A DNA stretch of 64,000 nucleotides from an uncultured delta proteobacterium (GTDB lineage: Bacteria; Desulfobacterota; Desulfovibrionia; Desulfovibrionales; Desulfovibrionaceae): NCBI GenBank assembly GCA_900079685.1, contig LT599018.1, forward strand, positions 62,001-126,000, written 5' to 3'. A program made the position numbers and the translations under genes. Positions 1 through 9,785 of the stretch are shown here, piece by piece (within the stretch, counting starts at the first letter, position 1; every line of letters begins with the position of its first letter). The notes below the pieces were generated by a model, which ran no database searches, was not told the DNA's origin, and was given only the letters and a program-made list of their open reading frames with translations.

Positions 1-2
1 CC

Positions 3-1898
3 CCTCCGGCTCCGCAGTCCAAAATGGACTACAGTGCGTTTCTGCAAAACGTGGAAGAGGGGAAGATCAGTGAAGTGACCCTGCAGGGCAAAAAAATCCT
101 CGGCAGGACCATGGACGGCGTTTCATTCCAGACCTATGCCCCGGAAGACCCCCAACTGGTGCCCAACCTCGTCGCCAAAAACGTGGTGGTGAAGGCCGAG
201 CCGCCGGAGGAAGCCTCCTGGTTGACGACGCTGCTCGTCTCCTGGCTGCCCATGCTCATCATCATCGGCGTGTGGGTATTCTTCATGCGGCAGATGCAGG
301 GCGGCGGCGGCAAAGCCATGAGCTTCGGCCGGTCGCGGGCCAGAATGATTTCGCAGGAGTCGGCCAAGGTCACCTTCGCCGACGTGGCCGGCATTGACGA
401 AGCCAAGGAAGAGTTGACCGAAGTCGTCGATTTTCTCTCCAACCCCAAAAAATTTACCCGCCTCGGCGGCCGTATCCCCAAAGGCGTGCTGCTGGTCGGC
501 CCTCCGGGAACCGGCAAGACGCTTCTTGCCCGCGCGGTCGCAGGCGAAGCCGGGGTGCCGTTTTTTTCCATTTCCGGCTCGGACTTCGTTGAAATGTTCG
601 TCGGCGTGGGCGCGTCCCGCGTCCGCGACCTTTTCGCCCAGGGCAAGAAGAACGCCCCCTGCCTGATTTTCATCGACGAAATCGACGCGGTGGGCCGCCA
701 GCGCGGCGCCGGGCTCGGCGGCGGGCACGACGAACGCGAACAGACGCTGAACCAGATGCTTGTTGAAATGGACGGGTTCGAAGCCAACGAAGGCGTCATT
801 CTCATCGCGGCCACCAACAGGCCGGACGTGCTTGATCCCGCGCTTCTCCGGCCGGGCCGTTTCGACCGGCAGGTCGTGGTGCCTTCCCCGGACGTGAAAG
901 GCAGAAAGCAGATTCTGGCGGTGCATTCGCGCAGAACGCCGCTGGCCCCGAACGTGGACCTCGACGTGCTGGCTCGCGGCACGCCCGGCTTTTCCGGCGC
1001 GGATCTGGAGAACCTGGTCAACGAGGCCGCGCTCATGGCCGCGAGGATGAACAAGGACCTGGTTTCCATGGCCGAATTTGAAGAGGCCAAAGACAAGCTT
1101 CTCATGGGCAAGGAACGGCGGACCATGGTCCAGACCGAGGAAGAGCGCAAGAAAACGGCGTACCACGAAGCGGGGCATGCGCTTGTCTCCGTGCTGCTGC
1201 CCGGAACCGACCCGGTGCACAAAGTGACCATCGTGCCGCGCGGCAGGGCGCTGGGGCTTATGATGCCCCTGCCGGAACGCGACCGCTACGGCATGGAAAA
1301 GAGCGAGCTGGAAAGCCGCATCGCCATAGCCCTCGCGGGCCGCGCCGCCGAAATGATTATCTACAACAACCTGACGACCGGCGCGTCCGACGATATCAAC
1401 AAAGCCACCCAGACGGCGCGGGCCATGGTGTGCCGCTACGGCATGAGCGACACCATCGGGCCGGTCGCCATCGGCGAGCAGAACCAGGAAGTGTTCATCG
1501 GACGGGAATGGGTTTCCCACCGCGAGCACAGTGAAGAGACGGCGCGCCTTGTGGATGCGGAAGTGAGGCGCATCATTGAATCGGCCATGAACACGGCGGA
1601 TACGCTCCTCCGTGACAATATCGACATCCTGCACAAGCTGGCCGCGGCCCTTCTCGAGCGTGAAACCCTCACCGGCGCGGATATCGACAAGGTCCGCAAG
1701 GGTGAGGAACTGCCGCCGCTCGAAAACAAGGCCGAGAAGGACCTCGATTTTTCGAGCGAGAAGCGGCCCGTGGATCCGCAGAACATCGCGCCGGAGACGG
1801 ATGACGATGACGGGGATTTCGAGCTTTCCGAGGACGACGCGCCGGAAAAGAACCAGTGGGAAAACGGCAGAACTCCTCCCGAGGACGAGGAAAAATGA
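3..1898 (+). CDS. ftsH: ATP-dependent zinc metalloprotease FtsH (5' end outside window)
   Basis: Membrane-anchored AAA+ protease that degrades misfolded membrane proteins and selected soluble regulators. Counting from the first ATG at 24, a transmembrane segment lies at about residues 69-90. The Walker A motif GPPGTGKT is at 159-166, followed by Walker B LIFIDEID and the second-region-of-homology arginines in [10 protein letters not shown]. The zinc site HEAGH is at 381-385. The frame stays open to base 3 with no stop, and the first membrane helix expected of FtsH is missing, so the true start lies left of the window. The last ~40 residues are strongly acidic and resemble a degenerate tail. 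The stop overlaps the folP start (ATGA). Confidence 0.97.
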   Translation, partial: PPAPQSKMDYSAFLQNVEEGKISEVTLQGKKILGRTMDGVSFQTYAPEDPQLVPNLVAKNVVVKAEPPEEASWLTTLLVSWLPMLIIIGVWVFFMRQMQGGGGKAMSFGRSRARMISQESAKVTFADVAGIDEAKEELTEVVDFLSNPKKFTRLGGRIPKGVLLVGPPGTGKTLLARAVAGEAGVPFFSISGSDFVEMFVGVGASRVRDLFAQGKKNAPCLIFIDEIDAVGRQRGAGLGGGHDEREQTLNQMLVEMDGFEANEGVILIAATNRPDVLDPALLRPGRFDRQVVVPSPDVKGRKQILAVHSRRTPLAPNVDLDVLARGTPGFSGADLENLVNEAALMAARMNKDLVSMAEFEEAKDKLLMGKERRTMVQTEEERKKTAYHEAGHALVSVLLPGTDPVHKVTIVPRGRALGLMMPLPERDRYGMEKSELESRIAIALAGRAAEMIIYNNLTTGASDDINKATQTARAMVCRYGMSDTIGPVAIGEQNQEVFIGREWVSHREHSEETARLVDAEVRRIIESAMNTADTLLRDNIDILHKLAAALLERETLTGADIDKVRKGEELPPLENKAEKDLDFSSEKRPVDPQNIAPETDDDDGDFELSEDDAPEKNQWENGRTPPEDEEK

Positions 1899-2764
1899 TC
1901 GCGCCGCGCGCGTGGAAAAGCAGAGGGGGCAAGGGCTTCGGCTCCGCCCCCTTTTTAGTTGCCGGGATCGTCAACATCACGCCGGATTCCTTTTCCGACG
2001 GCGGTCGCCATTACGCGCCGGAAGAGGCGATGGTCTGGTGCCGGAGCATTATCAAGGAAGGCGCGGCCATCCTTGACCTGGGCGGCGAATCCACCCGTCC
2101 GGGGTCCACTCCCGTCAATGCGGCAACGGAACTGGCCAGGCTTGAACCGACGATCGTCGCGTGCGTCGCCCTGCGGGACGCCGCCACAAAACACAATTTT
2201 CACGTCGCGGTGGATACCTGGCGCGCCGCGACCGCCATTGCCGCCCTGGAAGCCGGGGTGGACATCATCAACGATATTTCGGGCTCAAGCTTTGATCCAG
2301 CCATGCCCGAGGTTTTGGGGAATTACAAACCGGGATACGTGCTCATGCATTGCCCGGCCCCCCCGAAAACGATGCAAAAGAAAACGGATTACAGCCGGCA
2401 CGGTTCGGTGGTCGACGGGGTGCTGCATTTTTTTGAAAAGACCATGGCGAAACTTGTGGCCGCGGGCCTGCCGGAAGAGAACATCATACTCGATCCGGGG
2501 ATCGGTTTTGGAAAAACAGCGGAACAGAACGTGGAATTGCTGCGGAATATCCCGCGCCTGCACTCTCTTGGGCGCCCGTTGTATGTGGGCATTTCGCGCA
2601 AGAGCATGTTCGGCGACCTGTTGCAGTTGCCCGTGGACAACAGGGATGCCGCCACCCAGGTCGTCACGGCGCTGCTTGCCGATAAAGGCGTTTACGTTCA
2701 CCGGGTGCACGACGTGACGGGAGCGATGCGGGCTTTGGAGCTTGCGCGGCTTCTGCGGCAATAA
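1895..2764 (+). CDS. folP: Dihydropteroate synthase
   Basis: Cytoplasmic folate-pathway enzyme joining 6-hydroxymethyl-dihydropterin pyrophosphate to p-aminobenzoate; the target of sulfonamides. The TIM-barrel signatures are present in order: [12 protein letters not shown] near the N-terminus, [23 protein letters not shown] and a C-terminal HRVHDV. An in-frame ATG at 1856 exists, but the ATG at 1895 is preferred. It follows a GAGGACGAGG purine tract, overlaps the ftsH stop by four bases and gives 289 residues, normal for FolP. Coupling of ftsH to folP is common in bacteria, and cdaA follows 13 bases later. Confidence 0.96.
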   Translation: MIAPRAWKSRGGKGFGSAPFLVAGIVNITPDSFSDGGRHYAPEEAMVWCRSIIKEGAAILDLGGESTRPGSTPVNAATELARLEPTIVACVALRDAATKHNFHVAVDTWRAATAIAALEAGVDIINDISGSSFDPAMPEVLGNYKPGYVLMHCPAPPKTMQKKTDYSRHGSVVDGVLHFFEKTMAKLVAAGLPEENIILDPGIGFGKTAEQNVELLRNIPRLHSLGRPLYVGISRKSMFGDLLQLPVDNRDAATQVVTALLADKGVYVHRVHDVTGAMRALELARLLRQ

Positions 2765-2777
2765 AGGGTAGGTTCTT

Positions 2778-3545
2778 GTGACAATACCGTGGATCGACAT
2801 AACCGTCGGCTGGCGCGACGTTCTCGATATCCTGCTGGTGACCGCGCTCTTGTACCGCGTGGTCCTCATGGCCCAGGGAACGCGGGCCGGCGCCGCCATG
2901 CACGGCCTTCTCCTGGTCATCGTCGTGTACCTTGTGACGCGCCCCCTGGGAATCAATACCCTTAACTGGATATTGGAAAACTTCCTCGGGTCTCTCGTTT
3001 TGGTTATCGTCATCATTTTTCAGCGGGATATCCGGACGGCGCTTATTTACATGGGGTCGCGGCGCGGGCTTTTTTCCTCGGCCAGGCAAAAGACCAATGC
3101 GGAGCTGCGCGAGAAAGTGGCGGATGCCGCTCTGTATATGGCGCAGCGCAAAATCGGGGCGCTCATCGTCATTGAAGGGGCGGTCCCGCTCAACGAAATC
3201 ATCCAGGGGGGCGTGCTGCTCAACGCGGACATATCCCGGGAGCTTTTGATTTCCATTTTCTGGCCCGGCGGCCCGCTGCACGACGGGGCCGTCGTCATCC
3301 AGGGCAATAAGATCGCCGCCGCCGGGTGCATCTTGCCGCTGTCCACGCTGGTTCAGGGCAAGCAGGATTACGGCACGCGGCACCGGGCGGCCCTGGGCAT
3401 TACGGAGGATACGGACGCCATTGCCGTTGTGGTTTCCGAGGAGCGCGGCGTGGCTTCGGTCGCCGTGCAAGGGAAGCTTACCGGCGGGTTTGACGCCGCC
3501 AAGCTGGACCGCGTGCTCGGATCGGTTCTGGAGAAACACACATGA
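2778..3545 (+). CDS. cdaA: Diadenylate cyclase CdaA (DisA_N domain)
   Basis: Membrane-bound enzyme that makes the second messenger c-di-AMP from two ATP. The protein has 255 residues with a GTG start. About three hydrophobic helices fill the first 80 residues, followed by the DAC domain with its DGA motif at D169 (in LHDGAVVI) and the RHR motif at R201-R203. These are the catalytic and ATP-contact signatures of the family. It overlaps the downstream YbbR-domain gene by four bases, the usual cdaA-cdaR arrangement. c-di-AMP typically governs potassium and osmolyte homeostasis and wall turgor; which targets it has here cannot be read from the window. Confidence 0.95.
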   Translation: MTIPWIDITVGWRDVLDILLVTALLYRVVLMAQGTRAGAAMHGLLLVIVVYLVTRPLGINTLNWILENFLGSLVLVIVIIFQRDIRTALIYMGSRRGLFSSARQKTNAELREKVADAALYMAQRKIGALIVIEGAVPLNEIIQGGVLLNADISRELLISIFWPGGPLHDGAVVIQGNKIAAAGCILPLSTLVQGKQDYGTRHRAALGITEDTDAIAVVVSEERGVASVAVQGKLTGGFDAAKLDRVLGSVLEKHT

Positions 3546-4528
3546 GCAACGCTTCTTCCAATACCGAAAAACCGTTGGCAAAGGCCGGCAAATATTTGCG
3601 GCTGGCCGCCCAGACCGTGAAAGGCATCCGCTGGACCACGGCATCCATCGCTTTTTGTCTGGCGGTGACGCTCTGGTATGCCGTGACCGTGCGCGACAAG
3701 GTGGAAACCTGGGTCGACGTCGGCGTGCAGTTTAAAGGCGCCCCGGCCAACCTCGTCATCAGCGAAGGGCTCATCAACAAGCTGTCCGTCCGGGTCCGCG
3801 CCGCGCGGGGGCTGAGCCGCAGCCTGACGGGACGGGAAGCGTCCATGGTGGTGGATCTTTCCACCATCACCAAAGGCAGCAACGCCATCGTCATCACGCG
3901 CGACATGCTGCCGTTTACGGCCGCTTACGAGGTTGTGGAAATTTCTCCCCCGCGCATCCAGGTTGTCGCCGACACCATGGCTTCGCGGGAAATAGAGCTG
4001 GAATCCCGCTTTGACGGCAGGCTCGCGACCGACCTCTTCGTGAAAACCTTGCGCCTCGAGCCGCAAAAGGTAACGGTGAGCGGCGCGGAATCGCTGGTCG
4101 CCGGCATATCCCGCATCAGAATTCCGGTGCCTCTGACGGCTGATATGGCCAAGGGGAAAAACACCCTGTCCGTCGCCGTGCCCATGAACGCCAACATAAG
4201 CGTTGCGCCGCCCCAGGTGGGGATAGAGCTTGAGGTCGACGTGCGGACAAAGCAGCTTAAACTGGTACGCGACGTCACCGTGACGGGAAATACCAACGGG
4301 CACGCGGTAGCCATTCACCCCGGAAAGGTGACGATCGTCGCGGAGATTCCCGAGTCTCTCGCCAAGGATCAGGCGGCGCTCGCCGCCATAACGGCCACGG
4401 TTCTTCTGTCCCAGGATCCGGCGGATAACAACCGTCCGCTTTCCGTGGCCGTGAGCCTGCCGGAAAATGCCGAGCTTGTTTCAGTCACGCCCCCGGAAGT
4501 GGCCGTGGCTGCCCCGACGGGAAAGTAG
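3542..4528 (+). CDS. cdaR: YbbR-domain protein, CdaR-type regulator of diadenylate cyclase
   Basis: 328-residue protein with one N-terminal membrane anchor (about residues 32-52) and an extracytoplasmic beta-rich region with repeated YbbR-like segments. In firmicutes CdaR binds CdaA and modulates c-di-AMP synthesis. The role here is inferred from the family and from the four-base overlap with cdaA, which implies translational coupling. Sequence conservation in YbbR domains is weak, so the assignment rests on context as well as on composition. Confidence 0.85.
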   Translation: MSNASSNTEKPLAKAGKYLRLAAQTVKGIRWTTASIAFCLAVTLWYAVTVRDKVETWVDVGVQFKGAPANLVISEGLINKLSVRVRAARGLSRSLTGREASMVVDLSTITKGSNAIVITRDMLPFTAAYEVVEISPPRIQVVADTMASREIELESRFDGRLATDLFVKTLRLEPQKVTVSGAESLVAGISRIRIPVPLTADMAKGKNTLSVAVPMNANISVAPPQVGIELEVDVRTKQLKLVRDVTVTGNTNGHAVAIHPGKVTIVAEIPESLAKDQAALAAITATVLLSQDPADNNRPLSVAVSLPENAELVSVTPPEVAVAAPTGK

Positions 4529-4587
4529 CGGGCCCGACAGGAAAGTTGGCGGCTTCGGCGGTCTGTTGGAGCCTCAAGGAGCGAGTT

Positions 4588-5451
4588 ATGCGGACAGTGT
4601 ACGATATCATCGCGGAGTTGCAGCGGACGAGTGACCTGAACAGGCTTACCCGGCTGGATAACGGCGTTGTTTTCGAGGAGCCGCTCGTCGGCGTGGCGAG
4701 CGGGCACGACCCGCTGTTCGCCGAGTACAAGTCCATTATCGGGGAGTTTCACCTGACGCCCGAGGAAGTTATCCGGGGCCGGGCCGGGGAAGGCCCCCTC
4801 GCGTATCTTCCCGGCGAACTCAGCGTCATCTGCTGGGCGCTTCCCTTTGCCCCGCATATCAAGCAGTCCAATGCCAGGAAGGAAGTGTGGTCATCCGTCA
4901 AATGGGGCCATGCATACGATACCGGAGAGGCGTTCAACAATCTCGTGCGGCGGACGCTGGAAGAACATTTCGCATCGCAGGGGATCCTCGCGGTCGCCCC
5001 GGTTGCGTCGGCCATGTGGCGGCGGATAGAAGACCTGCCCGGCGGCCACACCTCCAACTGGTCGGAGCGCCACGCGTTGTATGCGGCGGGGCTCGGCACC
5101 TTCAGCATCAATGACGGTTTCATTACCGACAAGGGCATGGCCATGCGGTGCGGGAGCATTGTCGTGAACAAGGCGCTTCCCGTTTCGGAAAGGCGCCACA
5201 CCGACCACAGGGCCAACTGCCTTTTTGCGGCCAAAGGGATTTGCGGCAAATGCATGGAGCGCTGTCCGGCCTTTGCCATAACGGCTGCCGGGCATGACAA
5301 GGTACAGTGCAGGCGCTACAGGGAAAAGCTGTTCGGCGACTTTTTGCACGATACGTGCGGCCTGGATGTCCGGATGGATTTTTGCGGGCTCTGCCAGACG
5401 GGCATCCCGTGCGAGTCCGTCAACCCCATGAAGAAATTTCAGGAACTCTGA
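4588..5451 (+). CDS. QueG-like 4Fe-4S protein
   Basis: 287-residue iron-sulfur protein resembling the ferredoxin half of epoxyqueuosine reductase. The C-terminal third carries CGKCMERCP plus later cysteines in CRRY, DTCGLD, FCGLCQ and IPCES, enough for two [4Fe-4S] clusters. The family pattern of an N-terminal cobalamin-type domain is only loosely recognisable, so substrate and reaction are unassigned. The start at 4588 is chosen over an upstream ATG at 4546 because AAGGAG sits at the right distance before it. It is the last gene of the ftsH-folP-cdaA-cdaR run, 59 bases after cdaR. Confidence 0.7.
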   Translation: MRTVYDIIAELQRTSDLNRLTRLDNGVVFEEPLVGVASGHDPLFAEYKSIIGEFHLTPEEVIRGRAGEGPLAYLPGELSVICWALPFAPHIKQSNARKEVWSSVKWGHAYDTGEAFNNLVRRTLEEHFASQGILAVAPVASAMWRRIEDLPGGHTSNWSERHALYAAGLGTFSINDGFITDKGMAMRCGSIVVNKALPVSERRHTDHRANCLFAAKGICGKCMERCPAFAITAAGHDKVQCRRYREKLFGDFLHDTCGLDVRMDFCGLCQTGIPCESVNPMKKFQEL

Positions 5452-5475
5452 GTAGTGCCGGAAAAATGAAACAGC

Positions 5476-5666
5476 AAGACGCCCGCCGATACCGGTGGGC
5501 GTCTTCAGGCTGATGACAAACCCCGCAAAGCCGGGGTTTGTAAAGGCACGCTCGCTCCGGCGTTTAACGGCGGGAATGAATCCCGCCTACGCCTACGCGG
5601 CGGGCCGTTGCCAAAGAAGACTTTGTCAACGGCCTCAAGACGCCCGCCGATACCGGTGGGCGTCTT
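5476..5666. repeat. Five consecutive hairpins flanked by an identical 30-bp repeat
   Basis: Five stem-loops follow one another: 5476-5505, 5516-5541, 5569-5587, 5603-5634 and 5637-5666. The first and last are identical 30-bp copies (9-bp arms aagacgccc/gggcgtctt) 161 bp apart. The second has 10-bp arms. The fourth has 8-bp outer arms with a 5-bp inner stem. The element lies between two convergent genes, so part of it probably ends transcription from both sides. The number of hairpins and the exact duplication exceed what a simple terminator needs. Confidence 0.85.
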
Positions 5667-5685
5667 GTGATTATAGTCGTTTTTT

Positions 5686-7167
5686 TCAGTCTTCCCAGAA
5701 AATGCGCAGTACCTCCGCCGGGGCGGGCCGCCCCAGGCGGATGCCGATCCAGAACGCCCCGAACGAGAGCAGAAGGGTCGGCACGATGGGGTGCAGGCCG
5801 AACACGGGGATTTTGGTGACGGACAGGAACATGAAGATGCCGAGCCCCGCCATGATGGAAAAAAGCGTCCCGGCCGCGTTGGCTCTTTTCCAATAAAGGC
5901 CGAGCACGATGGGCCAGAGAAAGACCGCTTCCAGGCCGCCGAAGGCGAACAGGTTGATCCAGACCAGAAGATCCGGCGGCCGGAACGCGGCCAGAAAGAC
6001 CAGGACGCCGACGACCAGGGTGCACCCGAAACTCATGCGGGTGATGCTGCGCGGCTGGATGCGGGTCGTGTCGCCCTTGAGCGTATAGCGGATGTACAAG
6101 TCTTTCACGATGGCGGCGGAAACCAGGAGCAGCATGCTGCTCACCGTGGACATGATGGCCGCCAGCGGGCCGGCCACGAACACGCCGGCCCAGAACGGGG
6201 GCAAGAGCTGCACGGTCAGGGTGGGCATCACGAGGTCTGGGATTTTGAGATCCGGCAGAACGGCCCTGCCCAGGGTACCGGTCAGGTGCGCGCAGAGCAG
6301 CAGGAAGCCGATGATGAAGGTGCCCATAATCATGGCGTTATGCATGGCGCGGGAATCCTTGTAGCCGAAGCAGCGCTGCACCGTCTGCGGCAGACCGAGG
6401 ATGCCGAGACCCACCAGAATCCAGAAAGAGAAGAGGAACGGGTTGGGAATCTTGCCGCCCGCGCCGTTGGGCGTGAGCAGGCCCGGATCAATGGATTTCA
6501 GCGTCTGTACGCACTGCGTCATGCCGCCACCCGCCTTCAGAACGGCCAGGAGCACCACCACGGCGGCGATGAGCATGACGACGCCCTGCATGGCGTCGGT
6601 TACGGCCACGGCCCGGAACCCGCCGAACGTGGTGTATACGATGACGCTTATGCCGAAGATGAACAGGCCTATCTCGTAGGAATAGCCCGTAACCGCCTGG
6701 AAGACGCGTCCCCCGCCGATGAATTGGGCCAGCATGGACGCCATGAAAAAGACGATCATGGCGACGGAGCAGATAATGACGACCGCGTCGCTTTTATACC
6801 GTGCGTGGAGGAAATCGACGATGGTCACGCCGTTGATTTTACGGCCGATGATGGCGAAGCGCTTGCCGAGGACGCCGAGCGTCAGGAAGGTCGTGGGCAC
6901 CTGGATCATGGCCAGCAGCACCCAGCCGAAACCGAGGGCGTAGGCGATGCCCGGCCCGCCCACGAAGCTGCTGGCGCTGGTATACGTCGCGATGATGGTC
7001 ATGGCCAGCACGAACGCGCCCATGGAGCGGCCGCCGATGAAATATTCCTCCAAAAATCCTTTGGTGTCGGTTTTTTTCGCCACATAGCGGCGGCACCACA
7101 CCGCAAGAAACATGGTGAGCGCGATGTACCCGACGACCGGGATAAGAATGATGACGCGGTCCATCAT
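5686..7167 (-). CDS. panF: Sodium/pantothenate symporter
   Basis: Inner-membrane Na+:solute symporter of 493 residues with about 13 hydrophobic helices. It closely follows the known E. coli PanF pattern, including EYFIGGRSMG, ATYTSASSFVGGPG and GWVLLAMIQ near the N-terminus. It imports pantothenate, the precursor of coenzyme A. The frame remains open for 58 codons further upstream, but the start at 7167 (ATGATG) is preferred. That start is interleaved with the yhdT stop codon, and the extra 58 residues are arginine-rich antisense-like sequence. Confidence 0.93.
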   Translation of the reverse strand: MMDRVIILIPVVGYIALTMFLAVWCRRYVAKKTDTKGFLEEYFIGGRSMGAFVLAMTIIATYTSASSFVGGPGIAYALGFGWVLLAMIQVPTTFLTLGVLGKRFAIIGRKINGVTIVDFLHARYKSDAVVIICSVAMIVFFMASMLAQFIGGGRVFQAVTGYSYEIGLFIFGISVIVYTTFGGFRAVAVTDAMQGVVMLIAAVVVLLAVLKAGGGMTQCVQTLKSIDPGLLTPNGAGGKIPNPFLFSFWILVGLGILGLPQTVQRCFGYKDSRAMHNAMIMGTFIIGFLLLCAHLTGTLGRAVLPDLKIPDLVMPTLTVQLLPPFWAGVFVAGPLAAIMSTVSSMLLLVSAAIVKDLYIRYTLKGDTTRIQPRSITRMSFGCTLVVGVLVFLAAFRPPDLLVWINLFAFGGLEAVFLWPIVLGLYWKRANAAGTLFSIMAGLGIFMFLSVTKIPVFGLHPIVPTLLLSFGAFWIGIRLGRPAPAEVLRIFWED

Positions 7168-7490
7168 GCACCTTCCCTGTCCCCGGACGCGGAGGACGAC
7201 GGCGCGGCATTGCGCGGCGCATCGCTCTCCCTGCCGTTTTCCCGCGCATCCAGCGGCATGTCGGTAAACGAGATCCGGATCACAACCCAGAGCAGAAACG
7301 TGACCACGGGGTAGCCGACCACGCAGCTGTAAAAAAACCACGCCGGCATGCCGAAGACATAGGAGTAATGTTCCGGGTCACCGCTGCCCAGGCCGAAGGC
7401 AAAGAGCGTCCACCAGAGGAAAAAGAAGCCGTACATGCCGAGGGCGATGAGCGCCTCACGGTTGGCCTGCCTGAATCGGTTGTTCATCAT
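7164..7490 (-). CDS. yhdT: YhdT family small membrane protein (DUF997)
   Basis: 108-residue protein with two hydrophobic helices (around residues 13-33 and 48-72) and a polar, low-complexity C-terminal tail. In many proteobacteria a YhdT protein is encoded immediately before panF. Here the stop codon overlaps the panF ATG, which indicates translational coupling and probably a two-component transporter or an assembly factor. No biochemical role is established for the family. Confidence 0.85.
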   Translation of the reverse strand: MMNNRFRQANREALIALGMYGFFFLWWTLFAFGLGSGDPEHYSYVFGMPAWFFYSCVVGYPVVTFLLWVVIRISFTDMPLDARENGRESDAPRNAAPSSSASGDREGA

Positions 7491-7625
7491 CGGGTATCCA
7501 TTTGCGTTAAGATGCTGGAGTGTTCACTCCGATGTTCGCAAGGATGTGGTAAAATCCTTGTCGCCGAATGGAAGAAGGAGCGGGATGCACCTGGCGTTAC
7601 GCGATTTTTGACGCGGCAAGCCGCC

Positions 7626-9563
7626 TCAATAGATCCTCTCGAACCGCTTGGCACAGGTCTGACAGGGAAGGTCGGGATCGCCCGCGGCAAGTCGCTGCCT
7701 GAAAACCGCGTAATCTGAATCGGCCCAGATGTCCAACGGTTTCTTCTCACGGACGGAACCGAAAACGCGGCGGCAGGGATCGTTTTCTGCCGTTGGCAGG
7801 TTGACATAAATGCAGGGGGAAACAGCGCCGTCGGCATCGATATACATGCAGGTCTGGATGTGTTCGTTGCAGTCGTTGCGTCCGGTTTCCCCCGGCAGGG
7901 AATAATGGAGCGCACGGCCCATGGACGCGGCTTTTTGGGCGGCATCGTGCAGCAGGCGCCGCGCTGCTTCTATTTTTTCCGTTTCGCCGGGGGCGTAAGC
8001 GTCTTTTTCCATGCCCGGAGCGGCAATATAGTCGAGCGTGCTGACGACGGCCACGGGAATATCGAGCGCCTCCATAAGTTCCGGCAGTCTCCCGGCATCT
8101 TCGTATTGCGAGGCCAGCATGAGGTAGGCGAGATGGACGCGCGGCAACGCGCTTTTGGCCCGCTGTTTCGCCGCGTTCAGATTCAGGATGCCTTCCCGGA
8201 CCTTTGCGAACGGCACGCCGTCCCGCGCCCGGTTGCTCGCCTCGTCAACGCCCGTTAGGGAAAACGCCACGATGTCCATGCCGCTGGCAACCAGCCGCGC
8301 CGCGACGTCATCGGTAACGGCCAGGCCGTAAGTGGTTGTGGAAACCGCGCTGCCGACGCGTATCGCGGCGGCGGCATAATCGAAAAAGCGCGGGTGCAGA
8401 AGCGGCTCTCCCCAGCCTTGCAGGTGCACACGGTCCGCGGCGCGGATCAGGGGCGCCAGGGCGGCATAGGTTTCGTCCTCCATGCGGCGCGAGCGCCAGA
8501 CAGCCTGCTTGGTCGTATGCGGGCAGTATGCGCACCTGCCGGGGCATTGGGAGGTGACTTCCACCTGCAGGCAGGCAAACGGCCTTTTTTCTCCCGTCAG
8601 AAAACGGCGGAAGGTCTCCTTGAGGCCCGGGGGGGTAAACACGGCCAAGGGGTCTTTTGCGGCGGACGATGCGCCCGTCTCGTCCGTCGCGGCGTTCGGG
8701 GCGGCGGTTTGCCGGGTATTCCCGCCCGCCGCCCGCATCTCCCGGTTCCAGGAAGTCTGTATGCAGGGCAGATACAGGGCGTTGCCCCATTTGCGTTTGA
8801 ACGCCGCGATTCCCTCGTTGATGCCGAGGCCCAGGTTGATGTACTGGTGCCCGTTTTCCTCCGCCCGGCGGACAATGGCCCGTAAAAGGACGTCCGCGAC
8901 GCCGGGCGGGCAATCGCTGCTCCTGAACGCGAACATGTAAAAGGCCGTGGTCAGGCTGGAAAAGTCACCGACGGCGAAACCAAGCAGGCGCGCGGCGCGC
9001 GTATCCCGCGCCGCGAAAAGCGTTGCGCCGGGCGTGGCGTCGAGATACCGGGGAATGTGGGCGTAAATCTGCCGCGTCCCGGCTTCCAGCGGGCGGGAGG
9101 CCAGGTAGGATTGCACGAGCGCGCCGTGCTCGTCCGTCCATGATTCTTCGGTAACGGCGCATTCGCGTTCCCCCCGGCGGAGCATGTTGCGCAGGTTCTG
9201 GCCGGGAGGGGCCGGGGGCAGGGGAAGGAAGGCGTACGCGTCCGCGCGGGAGGCGGCGTCCGCCGGGGCTTTTTGCGGGCGGGCCGGGCCGAGTACCGTC
9301 AGGGAGATGCAGGAAGGGTCCGCAAGCGATGCGGCAACGGCTTCGTCCATGGCTTTGGCGGCCTGGTCCGTTGCGCCGCCCAGGCAGCATTCTGGCGTTG
9401 CTCCGGGCTCGTAAGCAATAAGCGTCCTTTGTCCCTCGTAATCGTATGCCACGCAGCCGCCGCAGAGAACGGGCCGCGAGCCGCCGACAGCCGTCACGTA
9501 GCTGATGATCTGCTCCGGCACCAGGGCCTGGGCGGTGATATGGGAAAATCCCCGGCTGAACAT
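7626..9563 (-). CDS. GNAT/FemAB-like domain fused to radical SAM/SPASM-like enzyme
   Basis: 645-residue two-part protein. Residues ~1-300 look like a GNAT or aminoacyl-transfer fold, ending in the motif GLGINEGIAAFKRKWG seen in that superfamily. Residues ~325-560 form a radical SAM domain whose cluster motif CPGRCAYC begins at C340 (CxxxCxxC), with the LQGWGEPLLHP glycine-rich SAM motif. The C-terminus has further cysteines (CNEH, QTCMY, SPCIY, CQTCAKRF) compatible with a SPASM-type auxiliary cluster domain. A proline/alanine-rich linker joins the halves. It is monocistronic between panF and a divergent Sua5-like gene. Substrate unknown; a combined carbon-radical and acyl- or aminoacyl-transfer chemistry is speculation. 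Confidence 0.75.
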   Translation of the reverse strand: MFSRGFSHITAQALVPEQIISYVTAVGGSRPVLCGGCVAYDYEGQRTLIAYEPGATPECCLGGATDQAAKAMDEAVAASLADPSCISLTVLGPARPQKAPADAASRADAYAFLPLPPAPPGQNLRNMLRRGERECAVTEESWTDEHGALVQSYLASRPLEAGTRQIYAHIPRYLDATPGATLFAARDTRAARLLGFAVGDFSSLTTAFYMFAFRSSDCPPGVADVLLRAIVRRAEENGHQYINLGLGINEGIAAFKRKWGNALYLPCIQTSWNREMRAAGGNTRQTAAPNAATDETGASSAAKDPLAVFTPPGLKETFRRFLTGEKRPFACLQVEVTSQCPGRCAYCPHTTKQAVWRSRRMEDETYAALAPLIRAADRVHLQGWGEPLLHPRFFDYAAAAIRVGSAVSTTTYGLAVTDDVAARLVASGMDIVAFSLTGVDEASNRARDGVPFAKVREGILNLNAAKQRAKSALPRVHLAYLMLASQYEDAGRLPELMEALDIPVAVVSTLDYIAAPGMEKDAYAPGETEKIEAARRLLHDAAQKAASMGRALHYSLPGETGRNDCNEHIQTCMYIDADGAVSPCIYVNLPTAENDPCRRVFGSVREKKPLDIWADSDYAVFRQRLAAGDPDLPCQTCAKRFERIY

Positions 9564-9785
9564 GGGAGAAAAATACGCGGGAGGCGGGGAAAAGACAAGA
9601 GGATGGGCAGGGGGATGGTTGGCCCGGGTAATCCCGTGCGGGGGCGCCCTTCCTTGCCCGTTGCGAAAATGCGGTATTACCGCTTTTTATCACACTTTGC
9701 GCTCGACTCCCGGGGAGCATTTTGGCATTCTATCAGGTACGGAATGCGGCGGCGTTGCCTGAGTGATTCCGCCAAGGAGCGGCGC

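Noticed and set aside
5686-7341. 58-codon N-terminal extension of panF
   Set aside because: The extension is the opposite-phase translation of the yhdT coding region; the PanF family start is at 7167.
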